Assembly: GCA_025517465.1 (NCBI GenBank)
Contig: JAOPKE010000001.1
Coordinates: 186,001-250,000 of the forward strand
From: Halobacteria archaeon HArc-gm2
GTDB taxonomy: Archaea > Halobacteriota > Halobacteria > Halobacteriales > Haloarculaceae
Length of the DNA stretch: 64,000 bases
Direction of reading: 5' to 3'
Made by a program: the position numbers and the translations under genes. How positions within the stretch are numbered: position 1 is the stretch's first letter; every line of letters starts with the position of its first letter. The notes below the pieces were generated by a model. It ran no database searches and was not told the DNA's origin. It saw only the letters and a program-made list of their open reading frames with translations. Below, one piece after another: positions 1-7,336 of this stretch.

Positions 1-1164
1 CACCGCTACAAGGCCGAGTACTACACGCTCGTCCTGCTGGCGTCGACCGGGATGAGCCTCCTCGCGAGCGCGAACAGCCTGGCCATCGCCTTCATCAGTC
101 TGGAACTGGCATCGCTGCCGTCGTTCGCTCTCGTCGCCTTCCTCAAGTCGAACAAGGGGAGCGTCGAGGCGGGGCTGAAGTACTTCCTCATCGGCGCGCT
201 GTCGTCGGCGGTGTTCGCATACGGCATCTCGCTGGTGTACGCCGCGACCGGCGCGCTCCAGTTCGACGCCGTCGCGACGGCCATCGGCGAGGGCGTCCAG
301 ACGGGCGTTCTCGGCATCGGCATCCTGATGATCGTCGGCGGCGTCGCGTACAAGACGGCGAGTTCGCCGTTCCACTTCTGGGCGCCGGAGGCCTACGAGG
401 GCGCGCCCGCGCCCATCTCGGCGTTCCTCTCCTCGGCCTCGAAGGCGGCCGGCTTCGTGCTGGCGTTCCGCGTGTTCCTCACTGCCTTCCCCGTCGACGT
501 CGCCGGCGCGGCCATCGACTGGGTGCTGGTCTTCCAGGTGCTGGCCATTGTCACGATGTTCGTCGGGAACTTCGCGGCGGCCACCCAGGAGAAGGTCAAG
601 CGGATGCTGGCCTACTCTTCCATCGGCCACGCGGGGTACGTCCTCATCGGCCTCGCGGCGCTGACCGGCGGCGTCGATCAGAGTCAGGTTCTGGGTGCCG
701 GGATGGCCCACCTGCTCGTCTACGGCTTCATGAACACGGGCGCGTTCCTGTTCGTCGCGCTGGCGGAGTACTGGGGCGTCGGTCGGACGTTCGAGGACTA
801 CAACGGCCTCGCGACGCAGGCGCCGCTCGCCTGTGCAGCCATGACCGTCTTCCTGTTCAGCCTGGCCGGCCTGCCAATCGGCGGCGGCTTCTTCTCGAAG
901 TTCACCCTGCTGATGGCGACGGTCAACTCCGGGACGTGGCTGCTGGGCGCCGCGCTCATCATCAACAGCGCGCTCAGCCTGTTCTACTACACCCGGGTCG
1001 TCAAGGCGATGTGGATCGAGGACCCGGCCGACGGGCTCGAACTCGACGACTACCCGGTGGGACTGTACACGGCCGTCGTCGCGGCGGGCGTCGTCACGTT
1101 CCTGCTGCTCCCCGGATTCGACGTCGTCATCGGCTTCGCCGAGAGCGCGGCGTCGCTGGTCTAG
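1..1164 (+). CDS. nuoN: NADH dehydrogenase-like complex subunit N (5' end missing)
   Basis: Membrane subunit of the respiratory complex I-like NADH dehydrogenase, an antiporter-like proton channel. The reading frame is open from base 1, so the N-terminus lies outside the window and 387 codons are visible. The protein is almost entirely hydrophobic, with about ten membrane segments and the typical family stretches VKRMLAYSSIGHAGYVL and FSLAGLPIGGGFFSKF, which carry conserved Lys and Gly residues of the proton path. It ends the nuo operon: the stop codon overlaps the stop of a convergent hydrolase gene by four bases. Family membership is clear; what lies upstream cannot be seen. Confidence 0.93.
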   Translation, partial: HRYKAEYYTLVLLASTGMSLLASANSLAIAFISLELASLPSFALVAFLKSNKGSVEAGLKYFLIGALSSAVFAYGISLVYAATGALQFDAVATAIGEGVQTGVLGIGILMIVGGVAYKTASSPFHFWAPEAYEGAPAPISAFLSSASKAAGFVLAFRVFLTAFPVDVAGAAIDWVLVFQVLAIVTMFVGNFAAATQEKVKRMLAYSSIGHAGYVLIGLAALTGGVDQSQVLGAGMAHLLVYGFMNTGAFLFVALAEYWGVGRTFEDYNGLATQAPLACAAMTVFLFSLAGLPIGGGFFSKFTLLMATVNSGTWLLGAALIINSALSLFYYTRVVKAMWIEDPADGLELDDYPVGLYTAVVAAGVVTFLLLPGFDVVIGFAESAASLV

Positions 1165-2108
1165 ACTCGTTCGTAGACGACCAGTCCGCCCCGTTCTCGT
1201 TTCGTAACGATTTCGCGGTCTTCGAGCACGTCCAGGTGCCCGACCGCCTCGCTCATGCCGGAGAACTGCTCGGTCGCCGGGAGATCACCGAACAGTTCGC
1301 CCATCACCTCGACGGGCGCCGTCGGGCCGTCGACGATGGCCGAGACTTCGTCCGTTCGCTCGTCGTGTTCGGTCAGAATGGCGTCGATGCGGGCGGCGGG
1401 TGCGTCGATGGGCTCGCGGTGGCCCGGGAGAAATCGGTCGAACGAGTCGGCGCGTAGTGTCCGGAGTGACTCGTTGTACCCGGGGAGGACCCGGGGCCGC
1501 GGGCCGCCGGATTCGGGCGGCGGCTGGAGAAATGGGTTCGGCGTGATGTCGGCGAGCACGTTGTCTCCGACCAGCGCTACGCGCTCGTCGCCCTCCTCGA
1601 AGGCGAAGAGGAGCTCGCCCGGAGCGTGGCCGGTGACCGCGTCGGCCGTGAGATGGACGTCGTCGACGTTGACGTCGTCGCCCGCCTCGAGTTCCCGGTC
1701 GACGTCGACGCTCGTGGCGTAGGCCAGGAACGCCTCGGGGAGGTTCGTCACGGTCTCGGCCGTCTCGCGTGCCATACCGCACTGTTCGAAGAAGTCGACG
1801 AAGTAGGCCTGTTCGTGCTCGAGGCGTGCGGGAAAGTCCTCGACGATGGACCTCGCCTCGGGACTGGCGAGCACGCGGGCGCCTCGTTCACGGAGCCGGT
1901 GTGCGACGCCGAAGTGGTCCGGATGGGGGTGCGTGATCAGGACCTGTTCGACGTCGTCGGGCGAGAGATCCCGTTCTTCGAGCGCCGCCAGTAGTTTCGC
2001 CCACGCCTCCTCACTGTCCGGTCCGGGGTCGACGAGCGTCCGTCCGGCGAGGTAGGCGTTCACCGGTCCGACCTGGAACGGCGTGGGAATCGAGAGTCGA
2101 CTGAACAT
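1161..2108 (-). CDS. MBL-fold metallo-hydrolase
   Basis: A 315-residue metallo-beta-lactamase-fold protein. The zinc-binding signature ITHPHPDHFG lies near residues 58-67. Further metal ligands fit H-A in VTGHAPGELL and D in ALVGDNVLAD, and a late His occurs in FLPGHREP. After the catalytic domain a roughly 70-residue C-terminal region resembles the winged-helix tail of the LACTB2/glyoxalase-II-like subgroup. The substrate is unknown; thioester or nucleic-acid hydrolysis are both possible for this family. It begins with ATG and faces nuoN tail to tail with overlapping stops, so the two are not co-transcribed. Confidence 0.85.
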   Translation of the reverse strand: MFSRLSIPTPFQVGPVNAYLAGRTLVDPGPDSEEAWAKLLAALEERDLSPDDVEQVLITHPHPDHFGVAHRLRERGARVLASPEARSIVEDFPARLEHEQAYFVDFFEQCGMARETAETVTNLPEAFLAYATSVDVDRELEAGDDVNVDDVHLTADAVTGHAPGELLFAFEEGDERVALVGDNVLADITPNPFLQPPPESGGPRPRVLPGYNESLRTLRADSFDRFLPGHREPIDAPAARIDAILTEHDERTDEVSAIVDGPTAPVEVMGELFGDLPATEQFSGMSEAVGHLDVLEDREIVTKRERGGLVVYERV

Positions 2109-2342
2109 GGCCGTGCTTGTGAGGGGAGTGGGTTAACGGTTCGTCCCCTGTGTAAACGATGGAGGTGGTTCGGGGCGTTCGGACCGGGTGAGACGAACGG
2201 TGGACGCGGCTCACGTCGGCCACTCGACTGCAGGACCACGAGCTCCAACTCCTCGGAGATGTCTGTGTTGCAGGGGTTCGAACCACTTTCACGTCCCGTT
2301 CGTTCATCGATTACCTCGAAAACGTTCCATCTGGGCACAAAG

Positions 2343-2350
2343 GTTATATC
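2343..2350 (+). promoter_or_regulatory. TATA box of the small acidic protein gene
   Basis: The stretch GTTATATC is centred about 26 bases before the ATG at 2373. This is the standard archaeal spacing for a transcript that starts at or next to the start codon, and it decides that start over in-frame alternatives upstream. Confidence 0.6.
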
Positions 2351-2372
2351 CGTCGGAAGGCAAAGGACAGAT

Positions 2373-2636
2373 ATGAATCGACACTTCGAAGATGCACGGT
2401 ACTACCTGAAGCGCGCGGGCGAGACCGCCACGAAGGGCGTCAAGACCGAACTCGAACCGGTCCGCGAGCGGTTCGACGAACTCACCGGCCGCGAGGAAGA
2501 ACCGGACCCGAGCCGGCTCGAGGAGATCAAGGCGGACCTCCGGGAGGTTCAGACCAAAGCCGAAGGTGAGGCCCGCGAGGCCATCGGCGACGCCCGGGAG
2601 AAACTCGACGAGTACCGCGGCAAGCAGTCTGCCTGA
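2373..2636 (+). CDS. Small acidic helical protein (DUF7553-like)
   Basis: An 87-residue, highly charged protein that looks fully alpha-helical and coiled-coil-like. It begins MNRHFEDARYYLKRAGETA and continues with Glu/Lys/Arg-rich heptads and no membrane segment. Small haloarchaeal proteins starting with this HFxDxRYYLKRAGE signature are common, and I believe they are catalogued as DUF7553; the function is not known. The start is chosen from the TATA box 26 bases upstream, which predicts a leaderless mRNA. The tRNA-Val gene follows about 140 bases downstream on the same strand. Confidence 0.8.
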   Translation: MNRHFEDARYYLKRAGETATKGVKTELEPVRERFDELTGREEEPDPSRLEEIKADLREVQTKAEGEAREAIGDAREKLDEYRGKQSA

Positions 2637-2740
2637 CGCCGCGACGGCGGATTTCGGCTGGACAGGTTGTCAGGCACAGCCCCCGTGTCGAGTGGACCAC
2701 CCACCCCGGGAGGGGTTCTCAGTCGTCCGTCGGAAGACAA

Positions 2741-2749
2741 TTCTTAAGT
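2741..2749 (+). promoter_or_regulatory. Probable promoter of tRNA-Val
   Basis: TTCTTAAGT contains a TATA-like CTTAAG about 30 bases before the first base of the tRNA. Spacing and A/T content fit an archaeal tRNA promoter. Confidence 0.45.
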
Positions 2750-2776
2750 CCGGGCCTCGGATACTGGAAAACGTCA

Positions 2777-2851
2777 GGGTTGGTGATCTAGTCCGGTTAT
2801 GATACCTCCTTCACACGGAGGAAGTCGGCGGTTCAAATCCGCCCCAACCCA
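2777..2851 (+). tRNA. tRNA-Val (anticodon CAC)
   Basis: A complete 75-base cloverleaf. The acceptor stem is GGGTTGG (2777-2783) with CCAACCC (2844-2850) and discriminator A at 2851. The anticodon stem CCTCC/GGAGG encloses the loop TTCACAC with anticodon CAC at 2812-2814. The T arm GGCGG/CCGCC encloses TTCAAAT. The 3' CCA is not encoded and no intron is visible. The 3' half, starting inside the anticodon stem, is duplicated exactly at 6574-6607, because an integrative element entered here and left the tRNA gene whole. Confidence 0.96.
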
Positions 2852-2853
2852 TT
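2818..2853 (+). repeat. attL: left attachment repeat (tRNA-Val 3' end)
   Basis: Thirty-six bases, from the anticodon stem through the discriminator plus two bases, are identical to 6574-6609. The match breaks at both edges (G against C before, T against C after). This is the expected footprint of tyrosine-recombinase integration into a tRNA gene. Confidence 0.93.
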
Positions 2854-2950
2854 TGCTCCGCTGACGCTCCGCAAGTAGACCGCAGTAACGCCGTACTGCG
2901 ATTTTCGTCGTACCGACGATTTGATTTCATGCGTCAAGCGGTTGTCTGTG

Positions 2951-2980
2951 TCCAAACCCGAAGAGGGCTTGCGGTTCGCG
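2951..2980 (+). repeat. Imperfect 30-bp direct repeat, copy 1
   Basis: It resembles 3850-3879 at about 25 of 30 positions, with core AAACCCGA..GAG.GCTTG.GG. The two copies flank the zinc-ribbon/SHOCT gene. They could be a module boundary, a regulatory site or the scar of an earlier insertion. Confidence 0.5.
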
Positions 2981-3208
2981 TAGAAGGACGGTGCGCACTG
3001 AGAAGAAACTGTTGGTGAGTAGGGGTAAACAGGGGCCAAGAGGGTTAGCACACGAATCGAAATGGTAACCCAAAGTCATTGGTAAGCCGGAGACAGAATT
3101 TTTCATCAATTTCCTACGATTTAGCCAACTGCGACGTTGTTATCCCTGTTTTGGAGTGAAGATTATTCTGCCCAAAAGTGATATGTGCTGCAAATTTAAA
3201 CGTGGCTC

Positions 3209-3769
3209 ATGGCATTTACAGACCGGCTTGTGGGTGATTGCCCGGAGTGTAATAGTTGTAATTGGGAAACTCCTGGGCTTACCTCTAACCAATCTGATTT
3301 CCAATGTAGCGTCTGTGGATACGAAATCGACCCTGAAGACATTAATAAGGGGCCAAAGGCAACAGTGGACAGAATTCTTAGGGGACAGTCCAAAAAGTCC
3401 AGTCAGAACTACCGGGACTACTCCGAGGACCTCCGCAATCGGATTCGCGACAAAGAAGCAGAGGGGTTGGAAGTTCTGGAAGTAAACAGCGACCACGTTA
3501 TCATGGGGAAACCTGAGAATGCAGGACTAATTCGTCACTTCGTGATGTTCATTTTGACGGGATGGTGGACATTCGGATTTGGTAATGCAGCGTACCACGA
3601 GCATAAGAAACGGCAGTACGAGAAGACTGTTCTCAGGGAGGACAAGGAATCAAATCCTGATAGTGGTTCAGCAGATACTCTTCGAGAAATTGAAGAATTG
3701 CACGAGGAAGGACTTCTTTCAGAGGAGGAGTATGAAGCTAAGCGGGAAGAAATAATTGAAAATCTATAA
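3209..3769 (+). CDS. Zinc-ribbon, membrane and SHOCT-domain protein
   Basis: A 186-residue cargo protein of the integrative element. Residues about 11-37 form a zinc ribbon with two cysteine pairs (CPEC and CSVC). Residues about 110-130 (RHFVMFILTGWWTFGFGNAAY) form one membrane segment. The last 32 residues, ending LHEEGLLSEEEYEAKREEII, match the SHOCT fold, a short helical hairpin often found at the tail of membrane or toxin-like proteins and thought to mediate oligomerisation. Codon use is more A/T-rich than in flanking genes, consistent with transfer. The function is unknown; a membrane-anchored sensor or defence accessory is possible but not shown. Confidence 0.8.
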   Translation: MAFTDRLVGDCPECNSCNWETPGLTSNQSDFQCSVCGYEIDPEDINKGPKATVDRILRGQSKKSSQNYRDYSEDLRNRIRDKEAEGLEVLEVNSDHVIMGKPENAGLIRHFVMFILTGWWTFGFGNAAYHEHKKRQYEKTVLREDKESNPDSGSADTLREIEELHEEGLLSEEEYEAKREEIIENL

Positions 3770-3849
3770 TGGGGTCTCTCGATTTTCTGTTCTCCAAAAC
3801 GGTCTAACTTCGAGTACCAACGCGAGGAGGGGGCGGCCGTTCTCCCTTG

Positions 3850-3879
3850 TCTAAACCCGAGGAGAGCTTGTGGCTTGCG
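3850..3879 (+). repeat. Imperfect 30-bp direct repeat, copy 2
   Basis: Partner of 2951-2980. It lies between the stop of the SHOCT gene and the stop of the opposite-strand membrane-protein gene. Confidence 0.5.
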
Positions 3880-3891
3880 TCCACTATTAGG

Positions 3892-4497
3892 TCAGTTTTC
3901 TGAGCCGTATTCGGCTTTTAGACCACTAACCAGTGGCTTGTATCTCCAGTCACGCTGATTGAACTCAATAGTGATGAGTCCTAAGTCATCCCGGTGAGCG
4001 AGAGTCAATATCTGGTTACCTGTGTCTCCAAACAGTCCACCGGAAGTCTTGCTCGGGTCAAAGAAAACGATAGTATCGCTGGACTCGTTAACTTCTAACC
4101 CTATTTCATCTGCTTCCCTTTGGAGTTGCTCCTTGATTTCTGAAAAGGCGCTTTCGGCATCATCTGGAAGTCTAAGATGAGCAGAAGGGTCGACGTCGTA
4201 TCGGATGTAAAGACGGTATGCACCAATGAGAGCGGCAATAACCAAAAACCCGAACATCATAGCGATTATGAAATATTGTCCGGGGAGTAGGCTCGTCAGA
4301 ATCTCAGCACTTCCATAACTAACTGTCCCCTCATTGAAAGACAATGGTTTGAAAATCAACTGGAGTGGTGTAGAAACTATCGCACCTATTAAAACCCCGA
4401 AGAACAAGGTTCTGAACTCTTGGAACTTCTCACGGCGCCTTTCTGCTCTTGAAAGGGCCTCATTGAGGTTCTGAAAATCAAGTTCAAAATCGCCCAT
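3892..4497 (-). CDS. Element-borne membrane protein of unknown function
   Basis: A 201-residue protein carried by the integrative element. A charged N-terminal helix of about 35 residues, rich in Arg and Glu, precedes two membrane segments (about 32-52 and 76-100). A soluble C-terminal domain of about 100 residues follows, with no motif I recognise. The frame opens further upstream with TTG, but the ATG at 4497 is preferred because a TATA-like CATTTACA lies about 30 bases before it. A 13-bp palindrome sits immediately before this ATG and may be an operator. It converges with the SHOCT gene. The A/T-rich codons fit the transferred element. Confidence 0.7.
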   Translation of the reverse strand: MGDFELDFQNLNEALSRAERRREKFQEFRTLFFGVLIGAIVSTPLQLIFKPLSFNEGTVSYGSAEILTSLLPGQYFIIAMMFGFLVIAALIGAYRLYIRYDVDPSAHLRLPDDAESAFSEIKEQLQREADEIGLEVNESSDTIVFFDPSKTSGGLFGDTGNQILTLAHRDDLGLITIEFNQRDWRYKPLVSGLKAEYGSEN

Positions 4498-4510
4498 ATT
4501 GGTTACCAAT
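4498..4510. promoter_or_regulatory. 13-bp palindrome at the start of the membrane-protein gene
   Basis: ATTGGTTACCAAT is a perfect inverted repeat around a central T and abuts the start codon at 4497. With a leaderless start here, a protein bound to it would cover the transcription start site, as a repressor would. Confidence 0.35.
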
Positions 4511-4775
4511 TACTTGTAGAGTGTAAATGTTTCTACGCTGAATCTCCATTACTGGTCACGAGCTTCAGTCACGCCTAACCTCATGAAGACGCGGGTAGAA
4601 TACGCTCAGAGCAATCCCACCAGGGAATCTATGATAGTCAACCGGGGAGGCGTCGTTGCCGACGATACGCACGGCAGCTAATTTCTCATACCCGAATCCC
4701 GAGGCTCTTGGAGGGGAGACGAATTTCTATCGGAGTTGATTTTCCGCCCCTTGTAAACATATACGGAATCTGACT

Positions 4776-5003
4776 ATGACAGAAAAATTGAAATCGGCCC
4801 GATTCCAGACGAAAACACGGCTATCGGTCGACAGTATGTGGGGATGGGGAACAGCCACTCAACCGGCCACCATTCTTGTTCAAGCAAAGGGGGACTACAG
4901 GGGGTTAACAATAGTGGTACAACCCAAGGGGGCTAAACAAGCCTCACATAACATAGTAGAAAACACGGTCTACAAAACAAGGGTCGTATACAAGTACCGG
5001 TAG
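4776..5003 (+). CDS. Doubtful small basic ORF in the element
   Basis: A 75-residue basic reading frame (MTEKLKSARFQTKTRLSV...). It has an ATG, no recognisable domain, and an A/T-rich ACATATAC about 15 bases upstream, too close for a standard TATA box. Length and composition could be chance in this relaxed-composition region. It is listed because it is the only frame of any size between the membrane-protein gene and the integrase on the plus strand. Confidence 0.25.
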   Translation: MTEKLKSARFQTKTRLSVDSMWGWGTATQPATILVQAKGDYRGLTIVVQPKGAKQASHNIVENTVYKTRVVYKYR

Positions 5004-5417
5004 AACGCCCCCTCCTCGGATTAAGCCCGTTTTTGGAAACCCAAGCTGGAGAAAACATACTTGTTGTGTCCGTCGCTGATGGAGGGCCAAATTGAGGGAA
5101 TAGTTCCATAGACTCCAGCCCTCCTCTCACATTTTGACGCTATGCCCTCCACAAGCGCCCCTGTGCCCCGTTTGCCGGCCCACATGACCCATCCTACCTG
5201 CGGATGCTGAAATTGCACCACGGGCCGCACAGACCCTCTCAGTCAAAGCCGGCCCATTGTGACTTCAGAAACTCCTGAATGGCTTCGCACCCTCTATTAT
5301 ATCACAATTCTGGAGGTATTCCGAAACTATATAGAAATTGATAATGAATTCGGGAGTGTGCCAGCGTTATAGAGGCACTACAGGTTGATAGTGAGGAAGA
5401 CCGTCTTGGCTCCTCAG
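5004..5417. other. Non-coding stretch of the integrative element
   Basis: Four hundred bases with no convincing gene on either strand. The left edge holds CGCCCCCTCCTCG (5006-5018), the exact reverse complement of 3823-3835. The right part, 5290-5360, is strongly A/T-rich (TATTATATCACAA, ACTATATAGAAATTG). An origin, a directionality-factor binding zone or decayed sequence are all possible. Confidence 0.4.
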
Positions 5418-6437
5418 CTACTGAATCGAATTGCCTTCCATGTTGAACGCTTCAGCCCGGAGTTCCCGTTTTTCGCTTTCCGTTCGTGCGTCGTAATGCT
5501 TCTCCAGTGTTTTCGTGCTGACGTTCATACGGTCCGAGAGTAATTCCTTGCTGTGTCCATCGTTTAGCCACGCAGTTATCGCGCTTCGACGGAGAGCGTG
5601 CGGCGGAACGGAAGAGGGACATCGCTGAGCATATTTTCGTTCCTGTGCCGCCTCACAGCGACTTTGGTCTCTATCATGGGGACAATCACCTGAGTAATGA
5701 CAGGGGCGGGTGAGTGTGTTGATGTGCGCCCTGAGGTTACTATCGACTGGACGTCCTTGGCGGCTCGTCAAGAGCGGCTTGCGCCCCTCCTCGGATTCGA
5801 CCTCGTACCTGTGCATCTGGATGTAATCATTGAGGACACTGCAAACCCACTCATGGATGTTCACCTCGCGCTCGGCCTTGGCCTTATTTTTCAGAGGTGT
5901 GCCGCTCTCTGGACGGTGGTGGACTTCGAGATACTGTTCCTCCGGATGGTAATCATCTAAGTCAAGCGCTCGGATGGTTCCAAGACGGAATCCGGTATCC
6001 CAGAGGAGTGCAAAGAGTACGTGGCGAAGAGTCGCATACTCGAACTTGTCCAGATATTCGAGGACGTTCTCGGCTGTATCGGGGTCTATCTTCGTGTCTC
6101 TGGTGTCGTCATCAGGGTCTGGGAGAATCATGTTCTCTGCGACGTCCGATTCTATAACCCCCATCGATTCCATCCAGCGGAGAAAGACGCGGAGTGCACA
6201 GAGGTTGTTATACAGCGTGACTTCGTTTACGCCCCCCTCCTCTCGGCGGTGAATTTTGAAGTCGTGGATATGGAATCCATCCAAGTTGGAGACGTCATCA
6301 ATCGGCGCCTCCTCGCACCAGTCCACGAACTGCTTGAGTGCGTATTTGTGATTCCGATAGGTCGATTTGGCGACTTCGGGTTTGCGTTCTTTGAGATACC
6401 GTTCTACTGCGCGTTCGGGTGTCATGCTTCGAGTCAT
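5418..6437 (-). CDS. int: Tyrosine recombinase / integrase of the tRNA-Val element
   Basis: A 339-residue site-specific recombinase that would integrate and excise the element at tRNA-Val. It has an N-terminal SAM-like core-binding domain (from TPERAVERYLKERKP) and a C-terminal catalytic domain. The latter shows the first Arg in WDTGFRLGTIRAL, a HALRRSAI box giving H-x-x-R, and a final Tyr in LEKHYDA. A Cys/His-rich insert before the HxxR box (CHYSGDCPHDRDQSRCEAA) is typical of many haloarchaeal integrases and may bind zinc. The frame stays open for 57 codons upstream, through the attR repeat, where it would read tRNA sequence. The ATG at 6437 is therefore the better start, with the ATG at 6425 also possible. 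Confidence 0.92.
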   Translation of the reverse strand: MTRSMTPERAVERYLKERKPEVAKSTYRNHKYALKQFVDWCEEAPIDDVSNLDGFHIHDFKIHRREEGGVNEVTLYNNLCALRVFLRWMESMGVIESDVAENMILPDPDDDTRDTKIDPDTAENVLEYLDKFEYATLRHVLFALLWDTGFRLGTIRALDLDDYHPEEQYLEVHHRPESGTPLKNKAKAEREVNIHEWVCSVLNDYIQMHRYEVESEEGRKPLLTSRQGRPVDSNLRAHINTLTRPCHYSGDCPHDRDQSRCEAAQERKYAQRCPSSVPPHALRRSAITAWLNDGHSKELLSDRMNVSTKTLEKHYDARTESEKRELRAEAFNMEGNSIQ

Positions 6438-6573
6438 GTTATGCCCGAACCGCTCACCCTTGGGATTGGATACAGAATTGACGTCGCGAGCGGGTTGATA
6501 TCTGCTGTCCGTTATCAGCAGTACTTCACAGTGCCGCAGCGGCCGGAGGCGGTCGAAGACCGCCGGAGGGCGC

Positions 6574-6609
6574 GAGGAAGTCGGCGGTTCAAATCCGCCC
6601 CAACCCATT
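6574..6609 (+). repeat. attR: right attachment repeat
   Basis: Exact 36-bp copy of 2818-2853 (tRNA-Val 3' part). Just inside it, GGCGGTC-GAA-GACCGCC (6548-6564) forms a perfect 7-bp hairpin that could be an integrase arm site. Confidence 0.93.
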
Positions 6610-6761
6610 CTTCGAGGGAAGGACGAAGGGAGTGCGTCGTTCAGACGAACATGGAATGGAATTCGTCGGTAGAGAGTCGAATGGTCACTGACGAGTGATC
6701 AATACAGATCAAGGACTGAGTGATTTGGCGGAGCCGCTGTGACCACGACGTCAAAGAACTC

Positions 6762-7206
6762 GAAAGCCCTCGGCACGCTCGACTCGTGCGAACCCACTGC
6801 GCGCGCTCGTTCCTCGCGTGCTTGCGGGTTCGGACTTCGCCGACCGCACCTCGCCCTTTCAGTCCTCCAGGTACCGCATTGCTTGCGCCACAGGGGCGCG
6901 CGCGATTGAATCCGCCAAACCTCCCCGGATTCGCGGCGTCCGCCGCGAATCACGCGTCCTGACCGCTCCGCCGTCAGAACGAAGTTCTGACGAGCATCGC
7001 CTCGCCGTGCTCGGCTCAACGCAACCGCGCGGTGGTCGGCCGAGAGCGCGTTTCATCGCGCGACCAGGGGAAGGGCAGGGCCGCGGTGCGGTTTCCTGGT
7101 GGACTGAAAGGGCGAGGTGTGCTCGTTGGCTCCCCGGCGAAGTAAGCACCGGAGCGGAGCCAGGAGCGCAGCGAGCCGCGGAGTCACGAGCGCGCCGAGG
7201 GCTTTC
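6762..7206. repeat. Palindromic repeat element A (GAAAGCCC family)
   Basis: A 445-bp non-coding element with long imperfect inverted arms of about 116 bp (6762-6877 and 7088-7206). The 13-bp ends GAAAGCCCTCGGC / GCCGAGGGCTTTC are nearly perfect. Each arm carries the shared core CGCCCTTTCAGTCC or its complement, and the right arm carries GTGCTTACTTCGCCGGGG in complement. The centre holds further hairpins, including GATTCGCGGCG-TC-CGCCGCGAATC. The flanks 6610-6761 and 7207-7336 hold nothing I can name. It is related to the elements at 22201 and 27771 and has no transposase. Confidence 0.8.
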
Positions 7207-7336
7207 TGGCTGTTGGCGGTCTCGTTTCTTCCAGCTAAAAATCACAGAACCACCCGCTCAGTACGCGCACCTACAGATCGGGTGGAGCAGGCCCAAACGA
7301 GTCTGAAGCAGGCAGTTTCGACTCGCCCAGCGTCGC

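Larger units (their letters stand above)
2854..6609. mobile_element. 3.76-kb integrative element in tRNA-Val
   Basis: The segment between the two 36-bp att copies, 3,756 bp from one copy to the next. It is visibly richer in A/T than its surroundings and holds a tyrosine integrase next to the right end, a zinc-ribbon/SHOCT membrane protein, a two-segment membrane protein and one doubtful small ORF. No replication initiator, capsid or conjugation gene is visible, so it is either a reduced remnant or a minimal satellite-like element that borrows functions. The first 355 bases (2854-3208) hold no gene, only one copy of an imperfect 30-bp repeat. Confidence 0.9.

Noticed and set aside
6438..6608. 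57-codon N-terminal extension of the integrase, starting in attR
   Set aside because: It would translate tRNA sequence backwards (MGWGGFEPPT...), a common artefact in integrases inserted in tRNA genes; the ATG at 6437 begins the recognisable domain.
6762..7206. Element A as an insertion sequence
   Set aside because: It has inverted ends but no transposase frame and no clear flanking target duplication; described as a non-autonomous repeat.
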